NCBI RefSeq assembly: GCF_900101105.1 | Contig: NZ_FNGA01000003.1 | Coordinates: 620,001-684,000 of the forward strand | Reading direction: 5' to 3' | Source of the DNA: Maridesulfovibrio ferrireducens | Lineage (GTDB): Bacteria > Desulfobacterota > Desulfovibrionia > Desulfovibrionales > Desulfovibrionaceae | Length of the DNA: 64,000 nt | Shown: one piece after another, positions 19,541 through 28,600 of the stretch | Numbering within the stretch: the stretch's first letter is position 1 | Layout of the letters: each line of letters begins with the position of its first letter | The notes under the pieces: model-generated | The model's database searches: none | The model's input: the letters and a program-made list of their open reading frames with translations, nothing else | What the model was told of the DNA's origin: nothing | Position numbers and translations under genes: made by a program

Positions 19541-19924
19541 TTATTTTTTTTCATATCCTTCGCCTTTTAACACTTCTCCATCATACAGAAACTCTTCATA
19601 CTCCACTCCCCATTCCCGCATACTTTCTAAGACCGGAATCAAACGTTCTCCTATGGGAGTTAGCGTATATTCAACTTTAGGCGGGACGACCTTATACACT
19701 TCGCGATGAACCAGACCATCGGATTCAAGTTCACGGAGTTGTTTTGTCAGCATTCGTTCAGTTACTTCCGGAATTCTTTTTCTAAGTTCTCCGAAGCGCA
19801 AAACTTTCTCTCGAAACAAGAAGTATAAAATTATAGGTTTCCATTTGCCACCAATAACAAGTAAAGTAAGCTCAAAAAAGCATTTATACTCTTTGCCGTT
19901 AAGATCTTTCATACTGCACGTCAT
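19541..19924 (-). CDS. HxlR-family winged-helix regulator
   Basis: A 127-aa MarR/HxlR-type transcription factor. The diagnostic core is GGKWKPIILYFLFREK, followed by RFGELRKRIPEVTERMLTKQL and a beta wing. A cysteine close to the start (MTCSMKD) may be redox-sensitive, as in HypR/YodB relatives. It is divergent from a flavin reductase gene with a shared 117-nt region containing an inverted repeat, so it probably controls that gene and itself in response to electrophiles or redox change. Confidence 0.92.
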   Translation of the reverse strand: MTCSMKDLNGKEYKCFFELTLLVIGGKWKPIILYFLFREKVLRFGELRKRIPEVTERMLTKQLRELESDGLVHREVYKVVPPKVEYTLTPIGERLIPVLESMREWGVEYEEFLYDGEVLKGEGYEKK

Positions 19925-19953
19925 AATAAAACCTCTTTATACTATCTTTTGTG

Positions 19954-19980
19954 TAAGTACATAACAAAAAAGTTGGTACT
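19954..19980. promoter_or_regulatory. Candidate HxlR operator
   Basis: AAGTAC (19954-19959) and GTACTT (19975-19980) are perfect inverted half-sites 15 nt apart in the divergent region. HxlR/YodB-type regulators bind sites of the GTAC-containing type. A possible promoter TTGTAA-16-TATTGT (19980-20007) for the reductase overlaps the right half-site. Confidence 0.45.
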
Positions 19981-20041
19981 TGTAAAAAAATAAGAATGAG
20001 GTATTGTTTTTAATCTTTGAAAATCAATAAGGAGAAATCAA

Positions 20042-20647
20042 ATGTACGCTTTAGCTATCAACGGTAGTCCTCGTAAAGGAGGAAACACTGAAATATTACT
20101 GAACACCGCTCTGGAACCATTAACAGAAGCAGGTTGGGAAACTGAACTTGTTCGTGTGGGCGGGAAACCTATGCATGGATGTATGGCATGTTATAAATGC
20201 ATGGAAAATAAAGACAATAAATGCGTGATAAAAACAGATAATTTCAATGAGATCTTTGAAAAGATTATGAGAGCTGATGCCCTGATTTTCGGATCACCTA
20301 CATATTTCACAGATGTTTCGGCTGAGCTTAAAGGAGTGTTAGATCGCGCTGGGATTGTATCCATTGCAAATGATCAGATTCTACGTGGTAAAATCGGAGC
20401 AGCTGTTGTTGCTGTTCGTCGCGGCGGAGCAACTCATGTTTATGACACTATTAACCATATGTTTCTCATGAGTCAGATGATTGTTCCCGGGTCGGTTTAC
20501 TGGAACATGGGCTATGGCAGAGAAAAAGGTGATGTGCTAAATGATGCGGAAGGTTTACGCAATATGAATCATCTTGGAATGGCGATTAACTGGCTTGGCA
20601 AAGCTATAAAGCCACACCTTGATTCTTATCCTGCTCCGCGTGACTAA
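20042..20647 (+). CDS. NADPH-dependent FMN reductase / flavodoxin-fold oxidoreductase
   Basis: A 201-aa flavodoxin-like protein starting with the FMN phosphate loop motif INGSPRKGGNTEILL. It has CMACYKCMENKDNKCVIKTD in the middle, typical of the iron-sulfur-flavoprotein-like branch of FMN reductases, and FGSPTYFTDVSAELKGVLDR. Likely an NAD(P)H:flavin or quinone reductase; substrate unknown. AAGGAG precedes the ATG. It is divergent from the HxlR gene, the usual arrangement for an inducible reductase. Confidence 0.88.
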   Translation: MYALAINGSPRKGGNTEILLNTALEPLTEAGWETELVRVGGKPMHGCMACYKCMENKDNKCVIKTDNFNEIFEKIMRADALIFGSPTYFTDVSAELKGVLDRAGIVSIANDQILRGKIGAAVVAVRRGGATHVYDTINHMFLMSQMIVPGSVYWNMGYGREKGDVLNDAEGLRNMNHLGMAINWLGKAIKPHLDSYPAPRD

Positions 20648-20679
20648 AGTTTAAAAAATAAATTACTGTTTCAGTTATT

Positions 20680-20722
20680 ATAAAGCCCGTAATCTTAGAA
20701 ATAAGATTACGGGCTTTATCTT
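20680..20722. terminator. Bidirectional terminator (18-bp perfect stem)
   Basis: Perfect 18-bp arms at 20680-20697 and 20702-20719 (core AAGCCCGTAATCTTA) with a 4-nt GAAA loop, between the reductase gene and hypC on the opposite strand. Confidence 0.92.
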
Positions 20723-20765
20723 TCAGAAAGAATCTTGAATAAAATCAATCAAAAAAGTTTTATAC

Positions 20766-21023
20766 TTAAAAACCGCAAGCTTCTGGCTTTGTTCCGTCAG
20801 CCAGACTAAGCATTTCTCTTAATATTTTAAGAGTTTCTTCTGCTTCAGATGTTTCCAGTTTTCTTAACGCAAATCCAGCATGAACTATCAGATAATCCCC
20901 TACCTTAACTTCATCAGCCATAAGCATCAATGAAGCATCAAGATATGTTTCACCTTCACCCACGCGACAACGGGCAACCTTGTCGTTAATGGACTCAATT
21001 TCAACAGGAATAGCTAAACACAT
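20766..21023 (-). CDS. hypC: Hydrogenase assembly chaperone HypC/HupF
   Basis: An 85-aa chaperone with the invariant N-terminus MCLAIP, whose Cys2 carries the Fe(CN)2CO unit during [NiFe] site assembly with HypD. VGDYLIVHAGFAL is the second family motif. Last gene of the hyn operon. The other hyp genes (A, B, D, E, F) are not in the window and must be elsewhere. Confidence 0.95.
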   Translation of the reverse strand: MCLAIPVEIESINDKVARCRVGEGETYLDASLMLMADEVKVGDYLIVHAGFALRKLETSEAEETLKILREMLSLADGTKPEACGF

Positions 21024-21055
21024 GAAAAAACCCCTTATTTACGGTTGGTGCAGAC

Positions 21056-21544
21056 TTATGCTGTTTTATAGGAACCGCCGGCAGCGATAACTTCTTCAAG
21101 CACTCTTTCTTTCATAATAGGAAATTGTGCTTTAACAGTATCAGAAACATGCTCGCACATAGTCTCGTAATCAAAAGGCTCAACACCTACAACAACACAA
21201 TCAGGACGGCTGTCGCATAGATCACATAAAACTAATGTATCAAGTAAGTCAGTCTGATGCATGGAATCTTTAAATGCCAGACTCCTACGCAAATCCTCTC
21301 CTGTCAAGCGATAAACAGACCCGGGCTCACCGTCTCCGAGCACAGCATCTACCACTATAAGCATATCACATTCCATTATAGGCCCCATAAGAACGGTTCC
21401 CAGAGTTCCACCATCCATAAGAGTGACGTTGGGAGAAAAAGAAAATTCTTTTTGCAGATCGGTTACAACCTTCACACCGATACCTTCATCGGTGAAAAGA
21501 ATGTTTCCAACTCCTAGAACTAAAATTTTTTTACTTTCAGACAT
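21056..21544 (-). CDS. hynC: Hydrogenase maturation endopeptidase (HynC/HyaD type)
   Basis: A 162-aa protease that removes the C-terminal peptide of the large subunit after nickel insertion. Visible Ni-binding/active-site positions are the Glu in LGVGNILFTDEGIGV, the Asp in VVDAVLGDG and the His in MHQTDLLD. Located between hynA and hypC; 32 nt to hypC and about 73 nt from hynA with an intervening hairpin. Its target is almost certainly the HynA encoded just upstream. Confidence 0.93.
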   Translation of the reverse strand: MSESKKILVLGVGNILFTDEGIGVKVVTDLQKEFSFSPNVTLMDGGTLGTVLMGPIMECDMLIVVDAVLGDGEPGSVYRLTGEDLRRSLAFKDSMHQTDLLDTLVLCDLCDSRPDCVVVGVEPFDYETMCEHVSDTVKAQFPIMKERVLEEVIAAGGSYKTA

Positions 21545-21564
21545 CTTAATCCTTTTAAATAGAA

Positions 21565-21595
21565 AACGGGAACCCGGAAAAGCCGGATTCCCGTT
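21565..21595 (-). terminator. Intercistronic hairpin between hynA and hynC
   Basis: AACGGGAACCCGG (21565-21577) pairs with CCGGATTCCCGTT (21583-21595), 12 of 13 positions, 5-nt loop. On the minus strand it is followed by TTCTATTT. It may be a partial terminator or an RNA stabiliser that lowers expression of the maturation genes relative to the structural genes. Confidence 0.6.
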
Positions 21596-21617
21596 AAGTA
21601 GTCGGAAACTCAGGGCC

Positions 21618-23327
21618 TTACATTACTTTGAACTTATGAACCTCATTCGTTCTTGCATCGATAACATGCACACCACAAGCAATGCAAGGATCGTATGAAT
21701 GAACAGTACGGAGGATTTCAACCGGACGTTTAGGATCAGCAATCGGAGTCCCAACAAGGGCTTCTTCAACCGCAGACATTTTGTTCTGATTACAACGGGG
21801 TCCGAGGTTCCATGTTGAAGGAACAACAAGCTGGAAGTTCTCGATTTTTTTGTCTTTAATCTTAATCCAATGAGAAAGAGCACCACGAGGTGCACCGACG
21901 AATCCGACACCTTCAGCTTCATCGGGCATATCCCACTCAACTGCGATGTCTGTGTTGCCGGAACTGATGTTGTCTTCGAGGTTATTAACCCATTCTGACA
22001 TGGTGTTAGCCACAACAGTGGTTTCAATACCGCGAGCTGCAGTACGTCCAAGAGTGGAGAACAGAGCATCTGCTCCGACTCCAAGATGACTGAGAACGCT
22101 GTTAACAACAGGTACGAAGTCTTTATGTCCTCTAGCGTATGCTGTGAGAACGTGAGCAAGAGGACCAACTTCCATGGATTCGCCTTTATAGCGAGGAGCT
22201 TTCATCCATGAGTAGCGGTCTCTGTCTTCGTAAGAAGTATACTGAGGATCAGTTTCGCCTTCATAAGGATGGAGTGAAGACTCTCCCTTATACCAGCTGT
22301 GTTTAATATCTTCTTTGATTGATGCAGGATCAAAATTCATAACGTTTTTAAGGTCACGATTCATGATTACACCCTGAGGAATGAAACGGCTGTCGATATC
22401 ATTTTCAACAGACGGGAATTCACCGAAGCTCAGGAAGTTACTGGTTCCGCCGATTCCAGCCCAGTCTTTATAGTAGGAAGCTACCATTAACAGGTCAGGA
22501 ATGTAGCATTCATCAACGAATTTTTTAGTTTCATTGTAAAGATCTTTAAACTCTTGAATACGTTCTTTTGATAAAGACTCGTAACAAGTTACACCACCTA
22601 CGATGGTAAACTGCGGATGCGGGTTCTTTGCACCGAAAACAGCCATTGCGCGAGCTGCTTTAACCTGAAGATGCAAACCTTCGAGGTAATGAGCTGTTGC
22701 GATGAGGTTTTCTTCGGGTTTCAGATAGTAGGCATCATGACCACCGAGGAAGTATGCATTGGTGAAAATGCCAAGCTGTCCGGAATCAACAAAAGCTTTC
22801 AATTTTACTTGAACAGCTTTGAGATCTTCAGGTTTGGTCACACGTGATGACATGCTGTTAGCGAGCTTTGCAGCCTTAACAGGGTCGGCCTGAAGGCCGC
22901 TGACTACGTCAACCCAATCAAGGGCATGGAGATGATAGAAATGAACAATATGATCATGCAGATACTGAGAACCCATAACTAAGTTACGGATAATTTTAGC
23001 ATTTTCGGGTAGAATTTTATCTACGCCTATAGCATTTTCTACAGCGCGGGTGGAAGCGAGAGCATGTACATAAGTACAAACACCGCATGAACGCTGTGTG
23101 AAATGCTGAGCATCTCTTGGATCACGGCCTTTGAGAATAATTTCAAGTCCGCGGAAGAGCTGAGCACTACTCCAAACGTTGCTGACTTTACCATTTTCAA
23201 CTTCAACTTCGATTTTCAAATGTCCTTCGATTCGAGTAAGCGGGTCAACCGTAACGGGACCAGTGTAGTTCTTATCGAAGGGGGTGGCCATTACAGCAGG
23301 CCCCGACTTTGACTTGCAACCAGACAT
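21618..23327 (-). CDS. hynA: Periplasmic [NiFe] hydrogenase large subunit
   Basis: Catalytic subunit for H2 uptake/evolution (group 1 periplasmic enzyme). The two Cys pairs that bind the NiFe site are SCGVCTYVH and DPCIACGVH. The 15 residues after that His (VIDARTNEVHKFKVM) form the tail removed by HynC. The sixth codon of the C-terminal motif is TGT, so this is a Cys, not a selenocysteine, enzyme. The TTG at 23333 is in frame, but ATG 23327 lies 7 nt after GGAGG. It has no export signal of its own and is carried out with the Tat-targeted small subunit. Confidence 0.96.
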   Translation of the reverse strand: MSGCKSKSGPAVMATPFDKNYTGPVTVDPLTRIEGHLKIEVEVENGKVSNVWSSAQLFRGLEIILKGRDPRDAQHFTQRSCGVCTYVHALASTRAVENAIGVDKILPENAKIIRNLVMGSQYLHDHIVHFYHLHALDWVDVVSGLQADPVKAAKLANSMSSRVTKPEDLKAVQVKLKAFVDSGQLGIFTNAYFLGGHDAYYLKPEENLIATAHYLEGLHLQVKAARAMAVFGAKNPHPQFTIVGGVTCYESLSKERIQEFKDLYNETKKFVDECYIPDLLMVASYYKDWAGIGGTSNFLSFGEFPSVENDIDSRFIPQGVIMNRDLKNVMNFDPASIKEDIKHSWYKGESSLHPYEGETDPQYTSYEDRDRYSWMKAPRYKGESMEVGPLAHVLTAYARGHKDFVPVVNSVLSHLGVGADALFSTLGRTAARGIETTVVANTMSEWVNNLEDNISSGNTDIAVEWDMPDEAEGVGFVGAPRGALSHWIKIKDKKIENFQLVVPSTWNLGPRCNQNKMSAVEEALVGTPIADPKRPVEILRTVHSYDPCIACGVHVIDARTNEVHKFKVM

Positions 23328-23386
23328 ATACAATCCTCCAGAAAATAGAATGTAACTTCAACAAACTTCCATATAGAAAGATGATA

Positions 23387-24334
23387 TTAACTCGGTTCGT
23401 AGAACGGACTCATCTCATCCCAGAAGTTTGGCTCACTACAGCCGATGCATGGATGTCCAGCTTCAACAGGCCAGTTAGTCTGATTAAACTTGACTTTCGG
23501 GCAGTTATTGTAGGTGTCCGGTCCTTTACAGCCCAGCTCGTAAAGACAGTAGCCTTTTCTAGCTTCTTCGGAACTAAAGGATGGTGCAAATTCATCAGCT
23601 TCAAAATGTTTGAGTCTAGGACAGTTGTCGTGAACTGATTCGCCATAAAAAATGACGGGGCGTCCATCTTTATCAAGTTCAGGAATACCTTTGGTCAGGT
23701 AATGAACAACTGTTCCTACGAAATTATACGGGTTTGTCGGGCAGCCTGGAAGATTTACAGTAGTAATTCCGCCAAGAGCTTCACTGACGCCCTTTGCCTG
23801 TGATGGATTAGGTGCTGCGGCCTGAACCCCGCCGTAACAGGCACATGTGCCGATACAGATGGTAGCCATTGCTTTAGGAACTATTTCCTGACAAATTTCA
23901 AGCATTGATTTACCGGCAACCTTACCCCACGCACCATCTTCAATAGTAGGAACTCCCCCTTCTATTACACAGATAAATCCTTCTGGTGCGTTGATTGCTT
24001 CATGCAGTGCTTCTTCAGCAGCATGTCCGGCGGCAGCCATAATCGTTTCATGATAATCAAGAGAAATCGTGTCGAGAATCAAAGAATCAATGTAAGGAGA
24101 AACCGTACGAAGAACTGCTTCTGAACAGCCGGTACATTCGGCCATGTGCAGATAAACAACAGAAGGACGCCTTTTTTGAGTAAGAGCTTCAGCTATAGTA
24201 GGAGCAAAAGCCGGTCCCATACCCATAACAGCGGCAGTTGTTGCGCAGAACTTCATAAAGTCACGGCGGGATACACCATTCTGCTCCAGGCGTTTTTCCG
24301 CTCCATCCTTTCCGAGTCCCACAGAGAATTTCAT
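23387..24334 (-). CDS. hynB: Periplasmic [NiFe] hydrogenase small subunit, Tat-exported
   Basis: Electron-transfer subunit with three iron-sulfur clusters, handing electrons to a periplasmic cytochrome c3. The N-terminus has a twin-arginine signal ([10 protein letters not shown] followed by a hydrophobic stretch). Proximal-cluster motif is [10 protein letters not shown] with GTCACYGG and GCPTNP; medial/distal ligands lie in [20 protein letters not shown] and [12 protein letters not shown]. The frame extends to an ATG at 24346, but that ATG sits in the ribosome site; ATG 24334 with GGAGG 5 nt upstream is preferred (about 315 aa). First gene of the operon. Confidence 0.96.
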   Translation of the reverse strand: MKFSVGLGKDGAEKRLEQNGVSRRDFMKFCATTAAVMGMGPAFAPTIAEALTQKRRPSVVYLHMAECTGCSEAVLRTVSPYIDSLILDTISLDYHETIMAAAGHAAEEALHEAINAPEGFICVIEGGVPTIEDGAWGKVAGKSMLEICQEIVPKAMATICIGTCACYGGVQAAAPNPSQAKGVSEALGGITTVNLPGCPTNPYNFVGTVVHYLTKGIPELDKDGRPVIFYGESVHDNCPRLKHFEADEFAPSFSSEEARKGYCLYELGCKGPDTYNNCPKVKFNQTNWPVEAGHPCIGCSEPNFWDEMSPFYEPS

Positions 24335-24346
24335 AAAAACCTCCAT

Positions 24347-24771
24347 CCTCTAGTTAAAAATCAGTGAGAGTTACCCCCTGACGACACAGTTTTTAAGGTG
24401 GAATTAGAAACATATCCAATTCCTAAAAACGTGAATACAAACCCCGTGATCAGTTTACAGTTGCAACTTGATGTAATGCGTATGCAAAAATCAGTTCTCT
24501 AGTCCAAGCAACTGCTTAGCTATTGAATATTTCAATTAGAAATAAACCATTTAACTATGACTGCGTCAACCATAAATGCAAAATTATGGATTTAGATGAC
24601 TTAATGCGTCTTTTATAGACAAAAACAGCACCATATAATACTAATTTGTATTTGTTATGCATTAAGGATTACGTTTGTGATAATTATTATCTCTAAAATA
24701 AAACACTTGATATTTAGAATAACATGCAAAAAGATATTACACATGGCATATTCGTGTCACTAGATAAAAAA
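24347..24771 (-). other. Upstream region of the hydrogenase operon (no gene seen)
   Basis: About 425 nt of AT-rich DNA without a convincing reading frame. It should hold the hynB promoter on the minus strand. A weak candidate is TTGACG (plus 24564-24569 region, minus strand) with a TTTATT 17 nt further, and beside it an inverted repeat CCATAA-8-TTATGG (24570-24589). I found no sigma-54 -24/-12 element. Identity of any regulator is unknown. Confidence 0.4.
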
Positions 24772-24811
24772 ACAGTAGCCCTGCTCCTTAAGCAAGGAGC
24801 AGGGCTACTGT
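24772..24811 (-). terminator. Terminator of the tmk operon
   Basis: Perfect 18-bp stem (core GTAGCCCTGCTCCTT) with a 4-nt loop; the A-run at 24765-24771 is a U-run on the minus strand, downstream of tmk. Confidence 0.93.
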
Positions 24812-24861
24812 AATCTTCAATAAAATAAATATATTGGATAATTAAATTACTAAATTTATAA

Positions 24862-25506
24862 TTATTTTTTACCTTTTTCGATAACTTCTAAAACTTTGTC
24901 TTTAATTTGAGAAAATATTTCATCTGGCGTCTGATCAGCATTAATCACAAAAATTCTTTCATTATTAAGTGCTGCCCATGTCAAATACCCTTCTCTGACT
25001 CTGGAATGAAATTCAATTGATTCAGCTTCAAAACGACCTTCTTCCTGAATTTTATTTTCATCTAAATTTCTGGTTGTAGCTCGTTTAAGACCTAATTCCG
25101 GTTCAATATCAAGTAGTATTGTTAAATCCGGCCAGCATCCTGAAACAGCTACTTCATTAAGTTCACGTAACAGTTTTGGGTCGAGACCTCGTCCATATCC
25201 TTGATACACTATAGTAGAGTCAGCAAAACGATCAGAAATAACAATCCGGTCAGCTTCAATGGCTGGACGAATCACCTGGCTGACATGCTGGGCTCTGTCT
25301 GCAAGGTAAAGAAAAAACTCACACTGTCCTGTAATATCGGTACTATCCATATTAAGAAGAATCTTACGTAACTCTTTACCTATTCTGCTACCGCCCGGCT
25401 CCAGTGTTACATCTACTCCATGTCCGGACTCTTCTAGAAATTTTACCAAACGCTTTATCTGCGTTGTCTTTCCCGTTCCTTCTATGCCTTCAAAGGTAAT
25501 GAACAT
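24862..25506 (-). CDS. tmk: Thymidylate kinase
   Basis: Phosphorylates dTMP to dTDP. The 214-aa protein starts [16 protein letters not shown] (P-loop), has the DR motif in [19 protein letters not shown] and the LEPGG segment binding the nucleotide monophosphate. Its 5' end overlaps the YhaM-like gene by 25 nt, so the pair is co-transcribed. Confidence 0.96.
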   Translation of the reverse strand: MFITFEGIEGTGKTTQIKRLVKFLEESGHGVDVTLEPGGSRIGKELRKILLNMDSTDITGQCEFFLYLADRAQHVSQVIRPAIEADRIVISDRFADSTIVYQGYGRGLDPKLLRELNEVAVSGCWPDLTILLDIEPELGLKRATTRNLDENKIQEEGRFEAESIEFHSRVREGYLTWAALNNERIFVINADQTPDEIFSQIKDKVLEVIEKGKK

Positions 25507-26516
25507 TGAGCCTCCGATTTTTTAATGTCAGATTGGGTGTTGTTATCACATGGTGATTTTTCCGATCTATATAGATATCTATCAAGAAAACGCTGATATG
25601 GGGTCCAGTTGCTTTCTACTCCTTCCAACTTATCAAGTTCAGCAAAAATCGTATTCATTTTAGCGTCAAGATTATCGGCAAAATGTAAAATGAACGCTTC
25701 AGGAGTTTTGGGACGTTTCGGCGCACCGTACTCATATTCGCCGTGATGAGACAAAATTAAATGCTTAAAGTGAAGCTTTAACTTCTCGTCCAAGTCTTTA
25801 GATCTTTGGAGAAAAGGTTCTAAAACTTCAACCCCGATATGTATATGCCCAAGAAGACGACCTTCATCGGTGTAGTCATTTTTCAAGCCGCCGGAGAGTT
25901 CCCAAGCCTTGCCTAAATCATGAAAAATTGCTGCGGCAAGCACAACCTGTCTGTCAACTTGCGGGTAATTATTGCAGATGGACATACAAAGTTTAGCAAC
26001 AGCAAGAGTATGCTCTAAAAGACCGCCGACATAAGCATGATGGACAGTCTTTGCTCCTGTTGCGCTAAGTAGTCGTTTATGAATTTCTTCATTTTTTAAA
26101 ACCTTACGGCAAAATCTTTTCCACGGTGGATGAACCATATGTTCTGCCACCATGTAATCTAATTCCTGCATCATTTCTTCAGGCTTTTGCGGGCTTGAAG
26201 GTAAAAAGTCCGATATTTCAAGCTCAGATTGATCAGGATCAAGTATTTCAAGCTGTTCAATTGTAAGTTGCGGTTGATCTCTATATGAACCGACCATACC
26301 TCCGGCAACAACAAACATCCCCGCTTCAAGGCCTGCAAATGCCTGACTTAGCGGACTCCAGATCTTAGCTTCTACTGAACCGGAATTATCCTGCAACTTT
26401 AGATTCCAGAAAGGTCCATTCTTGGATTCCCTAATCTGAGCATCAGAAACCAGAAAAACATCTCTGATTCTTAAGCCATTAATAAGATCTTTAATATATG
26501 TAGTTTTTTGCGACAC
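25482..26516 (-). CDS. OB-fold/HD-domain protein, YhaM-type 3'-5' exoribonuclease
   Basis: A 344-aa protein with an N-terminal OB nucleic-acid-binding fold (about 15-95, [20 protein letters not shown]) and a central HD phosphohydrolase domain (about 160-310) with [27 protein letters not shown] and [12 protein letters not shown]. This is the layout of the 3'-5' exoribonuclease YhaM, which trims RNA and single-stranded DNA; the assignment is by architecture. It precedes and overlaps tmk. Confidence 0.85.
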   Translation of the reverse strand: MSQKTTYIKDLINGLRIRDVFLVSDAQIRESKNGPFWNLKLQDNSGSVEAKIWSPLSQAFAGLEAGMFVVAGGMVGSYRDQPQLTIEQLEILDPDQSELEISDFLPSSPQKPEEMMQELDYMVAEHMVHPPWKRFCRKVLKNEEIHKRLLSATGAKTVHHAYVGGLLEHTLAVAKLCMSICNNYPQVDRQVVLAAAIFHDLGKAWELSGGLKNDYTDEGRLLGHIHIGVEVLEPFLQRSKDLDEKLKLHFKHLILSHHGEYEYGAPKRPKTPEAFILHFADNLDAKMNTIFAELDKLEGVESNWTPYQRFLDRYLYRSEKSPCDNNTQSDIKKSEAQCSLPLKA

Positions 26517-26665
26517 TTCTTGCTATTCCCGAGTTGCTTTGATACCTCGCCACAAGGCGTTTGTTTTTTACTGTAGCTGTTGGCATAATGTAAACTGCTT
26601 CTAACTTGTATTCATAGACAAACCATTAGAAGACTGTCCAATTTTTTTTTCAATTGAAAAATATT

Positions 26666-27421
26666 ATGAACATACTTTTGACAAACGATGACGGAATTCA
26701 AGCCGTCGGCTTAAGAGCCTTATACCGCAGCATGAAGAACGCAGGTCTGAATGTTCAGGTCGTTGCACCTGTTACAGAGCAATCTGCTGTAGGACATGCC
26801 GTATCTCTTTCTTCCCCTCTTCGCGTTAAAATGTTTGAAGAGGAAGGTTTTTCAGGGTTTGGTGTCTACGGGACTCCCGTTGACTGTGTTAAACTTGGTT
26901 TGACTACCCTGCTTGATGTAAAACCGGATATTGTCATATCCGGCATCAATAACGGAGCCAACACCGGTGTTGATATACTCTATTCCGGAACAGTTTCAGC
27001 CGCTACGGAAGGAGCTCTCATGGGAATATCGGCTTTGGCTGTTTCTTATGACAGCTTTAATCCCACAGATCTTACTGAACAGGCAGACTGTTGTGTTGAA
27101 ATGTTGAATAAAATTCCATGGTCCAAACTGGCTGAAAAAACAGTTTTGAACCTTAATTTTCCGGCTTTGACAATGGCTGACACACGTAAAATTCAATTTT
27201 GCAGACACACCAGAGTATCTTGGCAGGATTGGTATGATGTCCGGAAAGATCCGCGCGGTCATCCTTATTACTGGCTGGCCGGAATTATGCCGAAAGAAAA
27301 TATAAGCCCCGGTACTGATCGGGATTTACTTACAAAAGGTCATATCACAATGACCCCGCTTCATTTCGATTTTACTGACAGAGAAGCCATTGTAACTCTT
27401 GAACAATCATTCGACATATAA
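26666..27421 (+). CDS. surE: 5'/3'-nucleotidase SurE
   Basis: Metal-dependent nucleoside monophosphate and exopolyphosphate phosphatase, a survival protein. The 251-aa protein starts MNILLTNDDGIQA (metal Asp pair), and has SAVGHAVSLSSPLR and SGINNGANTGVDILYSGTVSAA. An in-frame TTG at 26654 would add four residues, but the conserved N-terminus favours ATG 26666. The ribosome site is weak. Single gene. Confidence 0.93.
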   Translation: MNILLTNDDGIQAVGLRALYRSMKNAGLNVQVVAPVTEQSAVGHAVSLSSPLRVKMFEEEGFSGFGVYGTPVDCVKLGLTTLLDVKPDIVISGINNGANTGVDILYSGTVSAATEGALMGISALAVSYDSFNPTDLTEQADCCVEMLNKIPWSKLAEKTVLNLNFPALTMADTRKIQFCRHTRVSWQDWYDVRKDPRGHPYYWLAGIMPKENISPGTDRDLLTKGHITMTPLHFDFTDREAIVTLEQSFDI

Positions 27422-27622
27422 TCGATATGCTTTTAAACTGTTTATAGACATTTAGTTTCTACCTAGTGTACATATTTAATATTTGGAACCAAAAAGCGGT
27501 AAATTTCTCTGATTCATAAGCTCTGTACTCTGTATTTTTAAGATTATAGCAGTTGCTGTTTCAGTTCAGCGTTACCATTTTTGCAAAGATTTTACTTCAT
27601 TCATTCTACCAAGGAGGAGTTT

Positions 27623-28546
27623 ATGCCACTCGTTTCACCTAAAGAGATGTTCGAAGGAGCCTATGCCGGTGGTTACGCCATTGGAGCATTTAATGTAAAC
27701 AACATGGAAATCATTCAGGGTATTATGGAGGCGGGTAGCGAAGAAAACGCCCCTGTTATTCTTCAGGTTTCCGCAGGCGCCCGCAAATATGCAGGCCAGA
27801 GATACATCATTAAGTTGATGGAAGCCGCTCTTGAAAAAACTGATCTGCCTGTTGTTCTCCACCTTGACCACGGCCCTAACTTCGAAATGTGTAAAGAAGT
27901 AATTGACGGTGGATTTTCATCTGTAATGATTGATGGTTCACATCTTCCGTTTGAAGAAAACATTGCCATGACTAAAAAAGTCGTAACATATGCACATGAT
28001 AAAGGCGTATGGGTAGAAGCTGAACTCGGCAGACTTGCCGGAGTTGAAGAAGATGTTTCCTCTGATGAACATATTTATACCGACCCTGATGAAGCTGTTG
28101 AATTCGTAGAACGCACAGGTTGCGATTCTCTTGCTATCGCTATAGGTACAAGCCACGGCGCATATAAATTTACCGGGGAAGCAAAACTTGACTTTGATCG
28201 TCTTGATAAAATTGCTTCATTAATCCCTGGTTTTCCAATAGTATTGCATGGCGCATCAAGCGTTGTGCCTGAATTCGTAAAAATGGCAAACGAATTTGGT
28301 GGCGATATAGGCGGAGCAAAAGGAGTTCCTGAAGATCTCCTTCGCAAAGCAGCTTCCAAAGCAGTTTGTAAGATTAATATTGATACGGATATCCGTCTTG
28401 CGATGACTGCGGTCATTCGCAAATTTTTGGCTGAAAATCCCGCAGAATTTGACCCCAGAGGATATCTCGGCGAAGCCCGCAAAGCAGTGAAAGAAATGGT
28501 TCGCCATAAAATCACAAATGTTCTGGGATGCTCTGGAAAAGCATAA
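27623..28546 (+). CDS. fba: Class II fructose-bisphosphate aldolase
   Basis: Zinc-dependent reversible cleavage of fructose 1,6-bisphosphate. The 307-aa protein starts MPLVSPKEMFEGAYAGGYAIG; metal/substrate motifs are HLDHGPNFE, MIDGSHLPFEENI, IAIGTSHGAYKF and LHGASSV. An upstream in-frame ATG (27581) exists, but AAGGAGGAG 3-4 nt before ATG 27623 and the family N-terminus fix this start. It is followed by gap, making a glycolysis/gluconeogenesis pair. Confidence 0.96.
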   Translation: MPLVSPKEMFEGAYAGGYAIGAFNVNNMEIIQGIMEAGSEENAPVILQVSAGARKYAGQRYIIKLMEAALEKTDLPVVLHLDHGPNFEMCKEVIDGGFSSVMIDGSHLPFEENIAMTKKVVTYAHDKGVWVEAELGRLAGVEEDVSSDEHIYTDPDEAVEFVERTGCDSLAIAIGTSHGAYKFTGEAKLDFDRLDKIASLIPGFPIVLHGASSVVPEFVKMANEFGGDIGGAKGVPEDLLRKAASKAVCKINIDTDIRLAMTAVIRKFLAENPAEFDPRGYLGEARKAVKEMVRHKITNVLGCSGKA

Positions 28547-28556
28547 ACTATACTAT

Positions 28557-28578
28557 AGCCGCCTTTATTAAGGCGGCT
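28557..28578 (+). terminator. Hairpin between fba and gap
   Basis: AGCCGCCTT (28557-28565) and AAGGCGGCT (28570-28578), perfect 9-bp stem with a TATT loop, followed by TATATTTTA. It lies in the short space before the gap ribosome site, so it may be a leaky terminator that sets the fba:gap ratio or a processing/stability stem. Confidence 0.55.
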
Positions 28579-28600
28579 TATATTTTAGAAGGAGTAAATG

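Noticed and set aside
21618-23327. Possible selenocysteine [NiFeSe] hydrogenase
   Set aside because: The C-terminal motif codons are TGC and TGT; no in-frame TGA is present, despite a YedF selenium protein elsewhere in the window.
24347-24771. Sigma-54 promoter for the hydrogenase operon
   Set aside because: No -24/-12 GG-GC pattern with proper spacing was found on the minus strand.
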